Shown here one piece after another: positions 53,702-62,424 of a stretch of DNA of 64,000 nt (position 1 is its first letter; each line of letters begins with the position of its first letter). The notes under the pieces were generated by a model, which did not search any database, had not been told where the DNA came from, and saw only the letters and a program-made list of their open reading frames with translations. Position numbers and translations under genes: made by a program. The stretch comes from Rhizobium sp. P38BS-XIX (GTDB lineage: Bacteria > Pseudomonadota > Alphaproteobacteria > Rhizobiales > Rhizobiaceae). The stretch covers positions 310,001 through 374,000 of the forward strand of contig NZ_JABAIJ010000006.1 of the NCBI RefSeq assembly GCF_012641435.1, given 5' to 3'.

Positions 53702-54058
53702 AGTCTAGTCCCTTCTTGCAATTGTCAGCACAACCGAAGTTACGCTATCTTATCATGTGCACGGAAGTAACAGGCAAAATAGAACATTCCGCTAATCGAC
53801 GTGGTAAATGCGGCCGATCTATACTTTGTATAGGATTGCCATATTCAACAATTTTCTGATTAAAATTTACCAAGTGTAAGCCATATAACCAACGGCTCAC
53901 ACGTAAACATTGAATTTTATGAATATGAGGACAGAGCGATTTTGGGGAGAGTATAGCGCATAAGAAGGTTAATGCGCAAAATTTCGCCATCACGTTTTAT
54001 TCAAAAATCCTCATTCACAATCATGACGACGCCGAAAGTATAGGATCCGGCGCAGGAA
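53702..54058. promoter_or_regulatory. AT-rich intergenic leader of the aminoacyl-carrier operon
   Basis: This 357-base gap is clearly richer in A and T than the rest of the window. It holds a 15-base inverted repeat, CTATAC-TTT-GTATAG (53819-53833), 118 bases before the carrier ATG, and a looser one, GCGCAT and ATGCGC around 10 bases (53956-53977). An 82-codon frame on the minus strand (53745-53993) has no ribosome site or recognisable sequence and was not called. It most likely contains the operon promoter and an operator. Confidence 0.5.
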
Positions 54059-55111
54059 TTATCCTTCCGGCGGATAGAGATGCTCGCCGCCGCGATAGTC
54101 GGAAACAGAATAGCAGCCTTCCTGCAATTCACGCACCGAACTCTGGCTGATATCCGCCTTGCCGTAGCCGCCGGGAATATCGAGAATATAAGTCGGCTGA
54201 CAAAGACCCGAGATGCGACCGCGCAGGGCTGCGACGATCGCCTGGCCCTCCTTGATCGATAGGCGGAAGTGGCCGGTGCCGGGCGCCAGATCGGGATGAT
54301 GCAGGTAATAGGGCTTCACCCGCGTTTCGACGAAGGCCTTCATCAGGGCGGCCAGTACGTCCGGATCGTCATTGACGCCCTTCAACAGCACGGACTGGCT
54401 GACAAGCACGATCCCCGCATCGACAAGCCGAGCGCAGGCCGCACGAGCCTCGTCCGTCATTTCGCGGGGGTGATTGGCATGCAGGGCGACATAGGTCGTC
54501 TTGCCGCTGACCTTCAATGCGGAAATCAGCGCTGCATCGACCTTGGCGGGATCGACAACCGGAATGCGGGTATGAAAACGAACGATCTTCACATGATCGA
54601 TATCCGCGAGCTGCCGCAAAATCTCCTCGAGGCGTCTCGGAGAGAGCACAAGCGGATCGCCGCCGGTGAGGATTACCTCCCAGATCTCCTGATGGTCGCG
54701 AATATAGGCAAATGCCCCGTCCAGCGCTTCGCCATCGAGCGTGCCGAGGCCCTGCGGCCCCACCATTTCGCGCCGGAAACAGAAACGGCAATAAACCGGG
54801 CAAACGTGTACGGCCTTTAAAAGCACGCGATCCGGATAACGATGCACGATCCCCTCGACCGGGCTATGCGCGTGATCTCCGATCGGATCCGCGCGCTCGT
54901 CCGATGTCACAATCAATTCGGCCGCATCGGGCACGAACTGGCGCGCGATGGGATCGGCGGGGTCGGTCGGATCGATCAGGCGCATCACGGATGGCGTCAG
55001 GGCGACGGCATAACGCTCTGCCACGGTTTCCAGCGCAACGGCCTGATCGGCATCGATCAACCCGGCCCTTTCAAGCTCGCCGACAGTCCGGATCGGACGC
55101 ATCACATTCAT
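54059..55111 (-). CDS. epmB: EF-P beta-lysylation protein EpmB (radical SAM, lysine 2,3-aminomutase-like)
   Basis: A 350-residue radical-SAM enzyme with the cluster motif CPVYCRFCFRR (about residue 104) and family segments VILTGGDPLVLSP, VRFHTRIPVVDP and KPYYLHHPDLAPGTGHFR. EpmB converts alpha-lysine to beta-lysine for EF-P modification; PLP is also used. The ATG at 55111 overlaps the epmA stop by four bases (ATGA), and efp diverges upstream, so the full modification set is here. Without that context it could be read as a generic KamA, but length and neighbours favour EpmB. Confidence 0.93.
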   Translation of the reverse strand: MNVMRPIRTVGELERAGLIDADQAVALETVAERYAVALTPSVMRLIDPTDPADPIARQFVPDAAELIVTSDERADPIGDHAHSPVEGIVHRYPDRVLLKAVHVCPVYCRFCFRREMVGPQGLGTLDGEALDGAFAYIRDHQEIWEVILTGGDPLVLSPRRLEEILRQLADIDHVKIVRFHTRIPVVDPAKVDAALISALKVSGKTTYVALHANHPREMTDEARAACARLVDAGIVLVSQSVLLKGVNDDPDVLAALMKAFVETRVKPYYLHHPDLAPGTGHFRLSIKEGQAIVAALRGRISGLCQPTYILDIPGGYGKADISQSSVRELQEGCYSVSDYRGGEHLYPPEG

Positions 55112-56172
55112 GCATCGAACTCCGCCACCGGCGCCCAAAGCACCTGCTCGATACGCGAGGCACCCGTCGCCAGCATCACGAGCCGATCGAACCCAAGTGC
55201 AATACCGCTCGCCTCCGGCATGACGGCGAGCGCTTCCAGAAACTCCTCATCCAGCGGATAGGTCTCGCCATAGACCCGCTGCTTTTCCGCCATCTCGATC
55301 TCGAAGCGGCGGCGCTGCTCCTCGGCATTGGTCAGTTCGCCGAAAGCATTGGCAAGCTCGACGCCGCAGGCATAGAGCTCGAAACGCTCGGCAACGCGAT
55401 GATCTCTGGCGGATGGCCGGGCGAGCGCCGCCTCCGACACCGGATATTCGTCGAGAATGGTAGCGCGACCGAAGCCGAGGTTCGGCTCGATCTTCTCGAC
55501 CAGCACGCGGCTGAACAGATCCTGCCAGAGGTCGTCGTCGGCAACGCGAATGCCCGCCTGGCGCATATCCGCCGCAAGACGCTCCCGGTCCGTCGATCCA
55601 TCGAGGCCGATGGACGCAAAGAGATCGATGCCGGCATAGCGCTCGAAGGCAGCGGCAACGCTGATGCGGTCGGGCGTGACGAACGGGTCGGTTTCAGCGC
55701 CGCGATAGGTCAGCTTCTTTGCCCCGACAGTCTCGGCCGCCAGCGCCAGAAGCGCGCCGCAATCGGCCATCAAAACCTCATAGCTCTCGCCGGCCCGATA
55801 CCATTCGAGCATGGTGAATTCCGGATGATGAAGAGGTCCGCGCTCGCGATTGCGATAGACGTGGGCAAAGCAGGCGATACGCTCCTCACCCGCCGCGAGC
55901 AGCTTCTTGCAGGCGAATTCCGGGGAGGTGTGCAGATAAAGCGGCAGCGCCTTGCCGTCAGTCGTCAGCGCCTCGGTTTCGAAAGCATGCAGGTGCGCCT
56001 CGTTGCCTGGCGAGACCTGCAGCGTTGCGGTGTCGACCTCGATGAAGTCGTTGCGAGCGAAAAAGCCACGAAGGGACGCCTGAATCGCATTGCGGCCGAT
56101 GAGGAACGGCCGCCGGTCGGCATGGACATTGCGGGTCCACCAGGGGGACGCTTTGCTCGTCTTTGGCTTCAT
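55108..56172 (-). CDS. epmA: EF-P lysine ligase EpmA (GenX/PoxA/YjeA)
   Basis: A 354-residue class II lysyl-tRNA-synthetase paralogue without the N-terminal anticodon-binding domain. Motif 2 is visible as CFAHVYRNRERGPLHHPEFTMLEWYR, and motif 3 as ASGIALGFDRLVMLATGA. ELANAFGELTNAEEQRRRFE is a typical LysRS-like segment. EpmA attaches beta-lysine to Lys34 of EF-P. It diverges from efp with a 151-base gap and overlaps epmB. The first residues (MKPKTSKASPWW) and the family length support the start. Confidence 0.95.
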   Translation of the reverse strand: MKPKTSKASPWWTRNVHADRRPFLIGRNAIQASLRGFFARNDFIEVDTATLQVSPGNEAHLHAFETEALTTDGKALPLYLHTSPEFACKKLLAAGEERIACFAHVYRNRERGPLHHPEFTMLEWYRAGESYEVLMADCGALLALAAETVGAKKLTYRGAETDPFVTPDRISVAAAFERYAGIDLFASIGLDGSTDRERLAADMRQAGIRVADDDLWQDLFSRVLVEKIEPNLGFGRATILDEYPVSEAALARPSARDHRVAERFELYACGVELANAFGELTNAEEQRRRFEIEMAEKQRVYGETYPLDEEFLEALAVMPEASGIALGFDRLVMLATGASRIEQVLWAPVAEFDA

Positions 56173-56323
56173 TCCTAGCTTTCTTCCGCGCGGCGGCCAC
56201 GTTGGGGGGTGGCAATTTCCATTGATTTAGGGTAGTTGCGCCCCCAAGCAAACAAAAGCTGCGTCTCGGAGAGCATTTCACAGTCCCTCTACGACGCAAA
56301 ACGCAGCGTTACAAGGAAGTCTT

Positions 56324-56893
56324 ATGGTCAAGGTCATCGCCTCTTCCGTCCGCAAGGGCAACGTTCTCGATGTCGACGGCAAGCTCTACGTCGTTCTCAC
56401 CGCACAGAACTTTCATCCGGGCAAGGGCACCCCGGTCACCCAGGTCGACATGCGCCGCATCGTCGACGGCGTGAAGGTGTCCGAGCGTTGGCGCACCACC
56501 GAGCAGGTCGAGCGCGCCTTCGTTGAAGACGTGAACTTCCAGTACCTCTATGAAGACGGCGAAGGCTTCCACTTCATGAACCCGGCCACCTACGACCAGG
56601 TCGTCGTCGACGTCGAAACCATGGGCGACCAGAAGGCCTACCTCCAGGAAGGCATGACCTGCATCTTGTCGATCCACGAAGGCATCCCGCTCGCGCTCGA
56701 GCTGCCGCGCCACGTGACGCTCGAGATCACCGAGACCGAGCCGGTCGTCAAGGGTCAGACGGCATCCTCGTCCTATAAGCCAGCCATCCTGTCGAACGGC
56801 ATCCGCACCCTGGTGCCGCCGCACATCAACGCCGGCACGCGCGTCGTCATCGCAACGGAAGACAATTCCTATGTCGAGCGCGCCAAGGATTGA
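56324..56893 (+). CDS. efp: Translation elongation factor P
   Basis: A 189-residue, three-domain beta protein that enters the ribosomal E site to relieve stalls at polyproline stretches. QNFHPGKGTPVTQV places the modified residue at Lys34, the position lysylated by EpmA, and the two enzymes are encoded divergently next door. The C-terminal motif GIRTLVPPHINAGTRVVIAT is typical. AAGGAAG five bases before the ATG fixes the start. A strong terminator follows. Confidence 0.97.
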   Translation: MVKVIASSVRKGNVLDVDGKLYVVLTAQNFHPGKGTPVTQVDMRRIVDGVKVSERWRTTEQVERAFVEDVNFQYLYEDGEGFHFMNPATYDQVVVDVETMGDQKAYLQEGMTCILSIHEGIPLALELPRHVTLEITETEPVVKGQTASSSYKPAILSNGIRTLVPPHINAGTRVVIATEDNSYVERAKD

Positions 56894-56914
56894 TCCTTAG
56901 CCACTTGAATTCAT

Positions 56915-56946
56915 AAAAACGCCTCGTCGTCGACGGGGCGTTTTTT
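56915..56946 (+). terminator. Rho-independent terminator of efp
   Basis: ACGCCTCGT (56919-56927) pairs with ACGGGGCGT (56933-56941), one G-U pair included, around a 5-base loop; preceding As extend the stem, and TTTTTT follows. It starts about 20 bases after the efp stop. The A run at the left could also allow termination for the minus-strand direction, but no minus-strand gene ends nearby. Confidence 0.85.
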
Positions 56947-57015
56947 GTTTGGGATGAAACACACTCGCATAAATGCGGGATTGAGCCCAACAAGCTCGAG
57001 GCATCGCCAGCCCTG

Positions 57016-58881
57016 TCAGGGCGTGTTGGCTTCCTTCACGTCCTTCGATTCGGTCTCAACCTTGTCCGTGCTTGGCTCGGCCGTCGGGGTTTCGGTCTCG
57101 ATGCTGTGCTCGTGCGGGGCCAGAGACTGCAGATGCAGGATGCGCGGCGACATGGCATGCGCATAGGCATCCGAGCGCCCGATATAGATCACCGTCGTGT
57201 CGGCCAGCTCGGCAAGCAGGGCGCTGAACTTCGCCTGGACCTCGACCTCCAAGCCCTCCAGCGGATCGTCTAGAACGATCCACTTCGGCTTGGCGAGAAG
57301 CAGATGGGCAAATCCGACGGCCTTCTGTTCTTCCGTATCCAGCAGACGATCCCACCGCGCCTGCGTATCAAGACGATTCTTGAGGCGTCCAAGCCCCACC
57401 TGCTCCATGGCGGCCTCGACAGCGGCATCGTCATAGGCATCCCTGTCCTCGGGGAAGGAAATCGCCTCCCGCAGCGTGCCGCCAGGCACATAAGGCATAT
57501 GCGGAACGAAGAGCATGTCTTCCATCGGCGGCAGGCTGACCGTGCCGGACCCGCTATACCATTGATGCGCCAGCACTTCGAACAACAGACGCCGGTTGAC
57601 GCCATGGTCGCCGTTGATCATCACATGCTCGCCGGCCTTGATGGTGACCGTGCCCTCGGCGATCCGGAAGCCGTTCTCCGTGGCCTCGTCACTGGTCTTG
57701 GTCGAAATCTCCAGATCGGTCCACGCCATCGTGCCGGGCTCGGCCTCATCGAAGACGAGCGTGTGCGGCATCGGCGGCTTGTCGTCCATCTCCGTCAATG
57801 CCTTGCGGAAATCGGTCACGCGCATCAGCGTGGCGCGCCATTCGGCGATCGGTCCGAAATTGGCAACATACCAGCGAAGGGCGGTGTTGACCTGATTGAA
57901 GGCACCGACCGCGACCATCAGCTGGCCGAACGTCAGCCCGCCGGAGAAATAGGCAGGCGCGGCAACGAGAATGGGGATGATCAGCACCAGCCAGCCATAG
58001 CCGGCGGAAACCCATGTGAGATTGGTGTTGGCTATGGCGAGCTGACGAATGACGGCAAGAACCGCGGAAATATCGACATTGATGCGCCGGCGCTCGTTCT
58101 CTTCGCCGCCGGCAATGGTGATTGCCGGCATATGCTCGTTGGCATGCATCAGCGCGAACCGCAGCTCGGCTTCCTTCGAATAGCGATCGGCATTCAGCCG
58201 CACGAGGCGGCGTCCGACAAACTGGCTGAGGAACGACGCCGAGCCGGCATAGAGGATGGCGGCCCACACCATATATCCGGGAATGGCGAAGCTCATATCC
58301 TTGAAATGGAAGACCATGCCGTTCGACAGTTCCCAAAGCACGCCGATAAAGCTGAGCAGCAGGATCGTCGCCTGCACGAGACCGATCGCCAGGCCCGTCG
58401 TACTTTCCGCGAGATTGCGGGCATCTTCATGCAGGCGCTGGTCGGGATTGACGCCAATCAGCCCGGCGGAAGCGAGGCGAAGCGCGCGCTTGGCCTGCAG
58501 CCATTGGTTTACCAGATCTCTCGCCAGCCCCTCGCGCATGTAGAGCGCGGTCATCTGGTTCAGCCAGGCTTGGATCACGTTGAGCACGAGCAGCGACCCG
58601 GCAATCATGCCGAAGACGCCGAGCTGGTGGAAAAAGGCGGCAATATCGCGCCGTGCCAGCGAATCGTAAAAAGGCGCGTTCCAGCTGTTGAGCAGCACCT
58701 GAACGTAGGCGGTGATCATGATGATCGCGAAAAGCGCAACGGTAAGCGAAATGATCTTCAAGCGGACAGGCGAATTCCAGAAGGCGGAGAACATCATTCT
58801 CAGCCGAAAGAAGAGGCTCAAATCATACCCGACCTGCTCGTTTCCTGGACTATTCGGCTTAGCTTCCGCTTCAACTGCCAT
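57016..58881 (-). CDS. SbmA/BacA/YddA-like ABC membrane protein with degenerate ATPase domain
   Basis: A 621-residue fusion of a six-helix transmembrane domain (about residues 40-345, SbmA/BacA-like) and a C-terminal nucleotide-binding domain. All ATPase motifs are altered. The Walker A slot reads NGDHGVNRRL (423-432) without the Lys; the signature reads LDTEEQKA (514-521) instead of LSxGEQQR; Walker B ends in LDDP with Asp replacing the catalytic Glu. So it probably does not hydrolyse ATP and may be proton-driven, like SbmA/BacA. AGGGAAG before 58881 supports that start. The acidic tail (about 25 residues) is unusual. Confidence 0.85.
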   Translation of the reverse strand: MAVEAEAKPNSPGNEQVGYDLSLFFRLRMMFSAFWNSPVRLKIISLTVALFAIIMITAYVQVLLNSWNAPFYDSLARRDIAAFFHQLGVFGMIAGSLLVLNVIQAWLNQMTALYMREGLARDLVNQWLQAKRALRLASAGLIGVNPDQRLHEDARNLAESTTGLAIGLVQATILLLSFIGVLWELSNGMVFHFKDMSFAIPGYMVWAAILYAGSASFLSQFVGRRLVRLNADRYSKEAELRFALMHANEHMPAITIAGGEENERRRINVDISAVLAVIRQLAIANTNLTWVSAGYGWLVLIIPILVAAPAYFSGGLTFGQLMVAVGAFNQVNTALRWYVANFGPIAEWRATLMRVTDFRKALTEMDDKPPMPHTLVFDEAEPGTMAWTDLEISTKTSDEATENGFRIAEGTVTIKAGEHVMINGDHGVNRRLLFEVLAHQWYSGSGTVSLPPMEDMLFVPHMPYVPGGTLREAISFPEDRDAYDDAAVEAAMEQVGLGRLKNRLDTQARWDRLLDTEEQKAVGFAHLLLAKPKWIVLDDPLEGLEVEVQAKFSALLAELADTTVIYIGRSDAYAHAMSPRILHLQSLAPHEHSIETETPTAEPSTDKVETESKDVKEANTP

Positions 58882-59045
58882 CAGCACTTCCCTGCGACGC
58901 ACATCCCCTCAGTTAACCACCACACGCCCTCATGTCCATCCTCGCAACAGATCCGCGCGATCACGTTCCTTATACACCGTTTCATGTCTTGAACCGAATT
59001 AGGCCAGGAACTAGCTTGCACAGGAAAGATTGAGAAAGCCTTCCG

Positions 59046-59888
59046 ATGCAATTTCAAGGAACTGCCGACTATATCGCCGACAAGGATCTCATGGTCGCTG
59101 TCAATGCCGCGATCCGCCTGGAGCGTCCGCTTCTGGTAAAGGGTGAACCGGGCACGGGCAAGACGGAGCTGGCGCGGCAGGTGGCCGCTGCTCTCGGGCT
59201 CTCCCTGCTCGAATGGAATGTGAAATCGACAACCAAGGCGCAGCAGGGCCTTTACGAATACGATGCCGTCTCACGCCTGCGCGACAGCCAGCTTGGCGAC
59301 GAAAGGGTTCAGGATGTCGGCAATTATATCCGCCAAGGCAAGCTCTGGCAGGCTTTCACGGCGCCGCAGAGATGCGTGCTGCTGATCGACGAGATCGACA
59401 AGGCCGACATCGAGTTTCCCAACGACCTGCTGCAGGAACTCGACCGCATGGAGTTCCATGTCTACGAGACCGGCGAGACCATCCATGCCGCGATCCGCCC
59501 GATCGTGATCATCACCTCGAACAACGAGAAGGAGCTCCCCGACGCCTTCCTGCGCCGCTGCTTCTTCCATTACATCCGCTTTCCCGACATGGAAACGCTG
59601 GCGCGTATCGTGGAGGTTCACTATCCCGGCATCAAGCAGACGCTCGTCCATGAGGCCCTGACGCAGTTTTTCGAAATCCGCGACGTACCGGGCCTGAAGA
59701 AAAAGCCGTCGACCTCCGAAGCCCTCGACTGGATCCGCCTGCTGGTCGCTGACGACGTTGATCCGGCAACGCTGCGTGCCGACGCCAAAAGCGCACTGCC
59801 GAAACTGCATGGCGCACTGCTTAAAAACGAGCAGGACGTGCATCTCTTCGAACGGCTGGCCTTCATGGCGCGCGGACAAGGGAAGTAG
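59046..59888 (+). CDS. MoxR-family AAA+ ATPase
   Basis: A 280-residue AAA+ ATPase with Walker A GEPGTGKTEL (about residue 34), Walker B CVLLIDEIDKAD and sensor segment VIITSNNEKELPDAFLRRC. MoxR proteins work as chaperones that remodel or insert metals into partners, almost always with a VWA-domain protein encoded beside them. That partner is found at 61127, but metA with its riboswitch lies in between. It diverges from the ABC membrane protein with a 164-base gap. Confidence 0.92.
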   Translation: MQFQGTADYIADKDLMVAVNAAIRLERPLLVKGEPGTGKTELARQVAAALGLSLLEWNVKSTTKAQQGLYEYDAVSRLRDSQLGDERVQDVGNYIRQGKLWQAFTAPQRCVLLIDEIDKADIEFPNDLLQELDRMEFHVYETGETIHAAIRPIVIITSNNEKELPDAFLRRCFFHYIRFPDMETLARIVEVHYPGIKQTLVHEALTQFFEIRDVPGLKKKPSTSEALDWIRLLVADDVDPATLRADAKSALPKLHGALLKNEQDVHLFERLAFMARGQGK

Positions 59889-60080
59889 TCACACCTCTTG
59901 TCGCGTTGAAGTTCATCCGGTGGGAGACCAGAAAGATCGCCACTTTTGAAGCCGATCTTCGACACGCTGCCCCGGCTCTTCTTGAACATCCGTAAGCGAC
60001 AACCGACATCAGGCCACGGCCGCCGCTTCTCACAAACCTTGCCCATTGACCAGCAGAGACAGCAGGTTTATGGATTTCTC

Positions 60081-60135
60081 CTCGTGGTGATTTGGCCGGC
60101 CGGCTTGCAGCCACGTTAAATAAGTCGCTAAAGGG
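60081..60135 (+). promoter_or_regulatory. SAM-II riboswitch upstream of metA
   Basis: The stretch follows the SAM-II (metA motif) consensus: CGTGG (60083-60087) pairs with CCACG (60111-60115) as P1, the loop holds TGATTTGG, and CTTGCAGCCACGTTAAA is followed by GTCGCTAAAGGG, the part that forms the pseudoknot and binds S-adenosylmethionine. This class is typical of alphaproteobacterial methionine genes and turns expression off when SAM is plentiful. The preceding stretch, 59889-60080, shows no gene or other signal. Confidence 0.9.
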
Positions 60136-60177
60136 CCGCGTGCGGACCGGTAGCGATTCATCGCGGCCGGTTTTTTT
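60134..60177 (+). terminator. Terminator hairpin linked to the SAM-II riboswitch
   Basis: GGCCGCG (60134-60140) pairs with CGCGGCC (60162-60168), and GG then TTTTTTT follow. It starts right where the riboswitch pseudoknot ends and lies 20 bases before the metA ATG, so SAM binding could act through transcription termination as well as, or instead of, blocking translation. Confidence 0.75.
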
Positions 60178-60196
60178 GTATTTGGCGAGTGAAACA

Positions 60197-61123
60197 ATGC
60201 CCATCAAGATCCCCGATACGCTACCCGCATTCGAAACCCTCCAGAGCGAGGGCGTGCGGGTAATGACCGAAACGGTGGCGTTCCGTCAGGATATCCGCCC
60301 CCTGCAGATCGGGCTTCTCAACCTCATGCCGAACAAGATCAAGACAGAGGTCCAGATGGCGCGCCTGGTCGGCGCCTCGCCGCTGCAGGTGGAGTTTTCG
60401 CTGGTGCGCGTCGGCGCACACAAGGCGAAGAATACCTCGGAAGAACATCTGCTTGCCTTCTATCAGACCTGGGAAGAGGTAAAGCACCGCAAATTCGACG
60501 GCTTCATCATCACAGGCGCGCCGATTGAGCTGCTCGATTATGAGGATGTCACCTACTGGAACGAGATGCAGCAGATCTTCGACTGGACAGCTACCAACGT
60601 CCATTCGACGCTGAACGTCTGCTGGGGCGCAATGGCTGCCGCCTACCACTTCCACAAGGTGCCGAAATATACGCTGACGGAAAAGGCGTTTGGCGTCTAT
60701 CGCCACCAGAACCTGAAACCCTCGTCGGTTTACCTCAACGGTTTCTCGGATGATTTCGCCATTCCCGTCTCGCGCTGGACGGAAGTGAAGCGTGCCGACA
60801 TCGAAAAGGTGCCCGGCCTGCAGATCCTGATGGAATCGAGCGAGATGGGCGTCTGCCTCGTGCACGAACAAGCTTGCAACCGGCTCTACATGTTCAATCA
60901 TGTGGAGTATGATTCCACATCGCTTGCGGACGAGTATTTCAGGGATGTGAATTCGGGCGTGCCGATCAAGATGCCGCACAACTACTTCCCGCACAACGAC
61001 CCGGAAATCCCACCGCAAAACCGGTGGCGCAGCCATGCGCATCTGTTTTTCGGAAACTGGATCAACGAGATCTACCAGACCACGCCATATGATCTGGAGG
61101 AGATCGGCCAGGAAAGGACCTGA
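60197..61123 (+). CDS. metA: Homoserine O-acetyltransferase (MetA family)
   Basis: A 308-residue enzyme of the MetA type that activates homoserine for methionine synthesis. The catalytic triad Cys lies in TLNVCWGAMAA, with His in NHVEYD. Residue 111, which sets the acyl donor in this family, is Glu (TGAPIELLDYEDVTYW), as in acetyl-CoA-using members, rather than the Gly of the E. coli succinyltransferase. The ATG at 60197 starts MPIKIPDTLP, the usual N terminus; the longer frame from 60092 runs through the riboswitch and is rejected. Control is by the SAM-II riboswitch. Confidence 0.93.
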   Translation: MPIKIPDTLPAFETLQSEGVRVMTETVAFRQDIRPLQIGLLNLMPNKIKTEVQMARLVGASPLQVEFSLVRVGAHKAKNTSEEHLLAFYQTWEEVKHRKFDGFIITGAPIELLDYEDVTYWNEMQQIFDWTATNVHSTLNVCWGAMAAAYHFHKVPKYTLTEKAFGVYRHQNLKPSSVYLNGFSDDFAIPVSRWTEVKRADIEKVPGLQILMESSEMGVCLVHEQACNRLYMFNHVEYDSTSLADEYFRDVNSGVPIKMPHNYFPHNDPEIPPQNRWRSHAHLFFGNWINEIYQTTPYDLEEIGQERT

Positions 61124-61126
61124 CGC

Positions 61127-62320
61127 TTGTTCATTCCCTTCTTCCTGAAGCTGAAGGAAGCGAAGGTACCGGTGACGCTCCGGGAATTCCTGTCGCTGCT
61201 TGAGGGAATGGAAGAAGGGATTGCCGATTATGACGTCGAGGCCTTCTACTATCTGGCGCGCACGACGCTCATCAAGGACGAGCGCTTCATCGATCGCTTC
61301 GACCAGGTCTTCGCCGCTTATTTCCGTGGCGTGGAAGCGATCGGCGGAACGATCGAGGGAGAAGCGCTGGAGCCGACGGCCATTCCTGAGGAATGGCTGC
61401 GCAAGCTTGCCGAGCGGCATTTGACGGAAGAGGAGCGCAGAGAGATCGAAGCGCTCGGTGGCTTCGACAGACTGATGGAGACGCTGCGAGAGCGCCTCGC
61501 CGAACAGAAGGGCCGGCATCAGGGCGGCTCGAAATGGATCGGCACGGCCGGCACCTCGCCCTTTGGCGCCTATGGCTACAATCCGGAAGGCGTGCGCATC
61601 GGCCAGGAAACCTCACGAAACCGCCGCGCGGTGAAAGTCTGGGATCGGCGCGACTTCCAGAATCTCGATGACGGCGTCGAACTCGGCACCCGCAACATCA
61701 AGGTGGCGCTGAAGCGGCTGCGTCGCTGGGTGCGCGAGGGGGCGGCCGAGGAACTCGACCTTTCGGGCACCATCCGCTCCACCGCCGAGCACGGCTATCT
61801 CGATGTCCGGACACGGCCCGAGCGCCGCAACGCCGTCAAGCTCCTGATGTTCTTCGATGTCGGCGGCTCGATGGACGATCATATCCGTGTCGTCGAGGAG
61901 CTATTCTCCGCCGCCCGTGCGGAGTTTCGCCACATGGAGTATTTCTATTTTCACAACTGCCTTTACGAAGGCGTGTGGAAGGACAATCGCCGCCGCCGCG
62001 TCGATATCACCGCAACGACCGACATCGTCCGCACCTTCGGCCCCGACTACAGTGTCGTCTTCGTCGGCGATGCCTCCATGAGCCCCTACGAGATTACACA
62101 GGCTGGCGGCTCAGTAGAGCATTGGAACAAGGAGGCCGGCGAGGTCTGGCTTGCGCGCATGACCGGTCATTTCCGCAAATGCATCTGGATCAACCCCGTG
62201 CCGGAAAACTACTGGGGCTACACAACCTCGATCTCCATCATCCGCCGCCTGATGGCCGACCGCATGTACCCTCTGACACTCGGCGGCCTGGAAAAGGCGA
62301 CGCGGGAACTGTCGCGCTGA
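61127..62320 (+). CDS. VWA-domain protein (CoxE-like), partner of MoxR
   Basis: A 397-residue cytoplasmic protein with an N-terminal helical region (FIPFFLKLKEAKVPVTLREF) and a C-terminal von Willebrand factor A domain. The MIDAS motif reads MFFDVGGSMDDH, that is DxGxS instead of DxSxS. FGPDYSVVFVGDASMSPYEI supplies a further metal-site segment. Such proteins pair with MoxR ATPases, here 1.2 kb upstream across metA. The start appears to be TTG at 61127, three bases after metA, with AGGAAAGGA upstream; the next in-frame ATG is 27 codons further and would cut conserved sequence. It is probably co-transcribed with metA. Confidence 0.87.
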   Translation: MFIPFFLKLKEAKVPVTLREFLSLLEGMEEGIADYDVEAFYYLARTTLIKDERFIDRFDQVFAAYFRGVEAIGGTIEGEALEPTAIPEEWLRKLAERHLTEEERREIEALGGFDRLMETLRERLAEQKGRHQGGSKWIGTAGTSPFGAYGYNPEGVRIGQETSRNRRAVKVWDRRDFQNLDDGVELGTRNIKVALKRLRRWVREGAAEELDLSGTIRSTAEHGYLDVRTRPERRNAVKLLMFFDVGGSMDDHIRVVEELFSAARAEFRHMEYFYFHNCLYEGVWKDNRRRRVDITATTDIVRTFGPDYSVVFVGDASMSPYEITQAGGSVEHWNKEAGEVWLARMTGHFRKCIWINPVPENYWGYTTSISIIRRLMADRMYPLTLGGLEKATRELSR

Positions 62321-62424
62321 ATGTTCAGCATTCGCATGTCGTGGTGCCACCAAATAACCACAACCATTTATAGAAAGAGAAGGACGATAGATACCTCCCC
62401 GCACCCTCGGGGACACCGGTGGAG

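Noticed and set aside
53745..53993. 82-codon minus-strand frame in the AT-rich gap
   Set aside because: No ribosome site, no homology, and the region looks like a promoter region.
57304..58992. 562-codon plus-strand frame over the ABC membrane protein
   Set aside because: Antisense shadow; the minus-strand gene has clear domain structure and a ribosome site.
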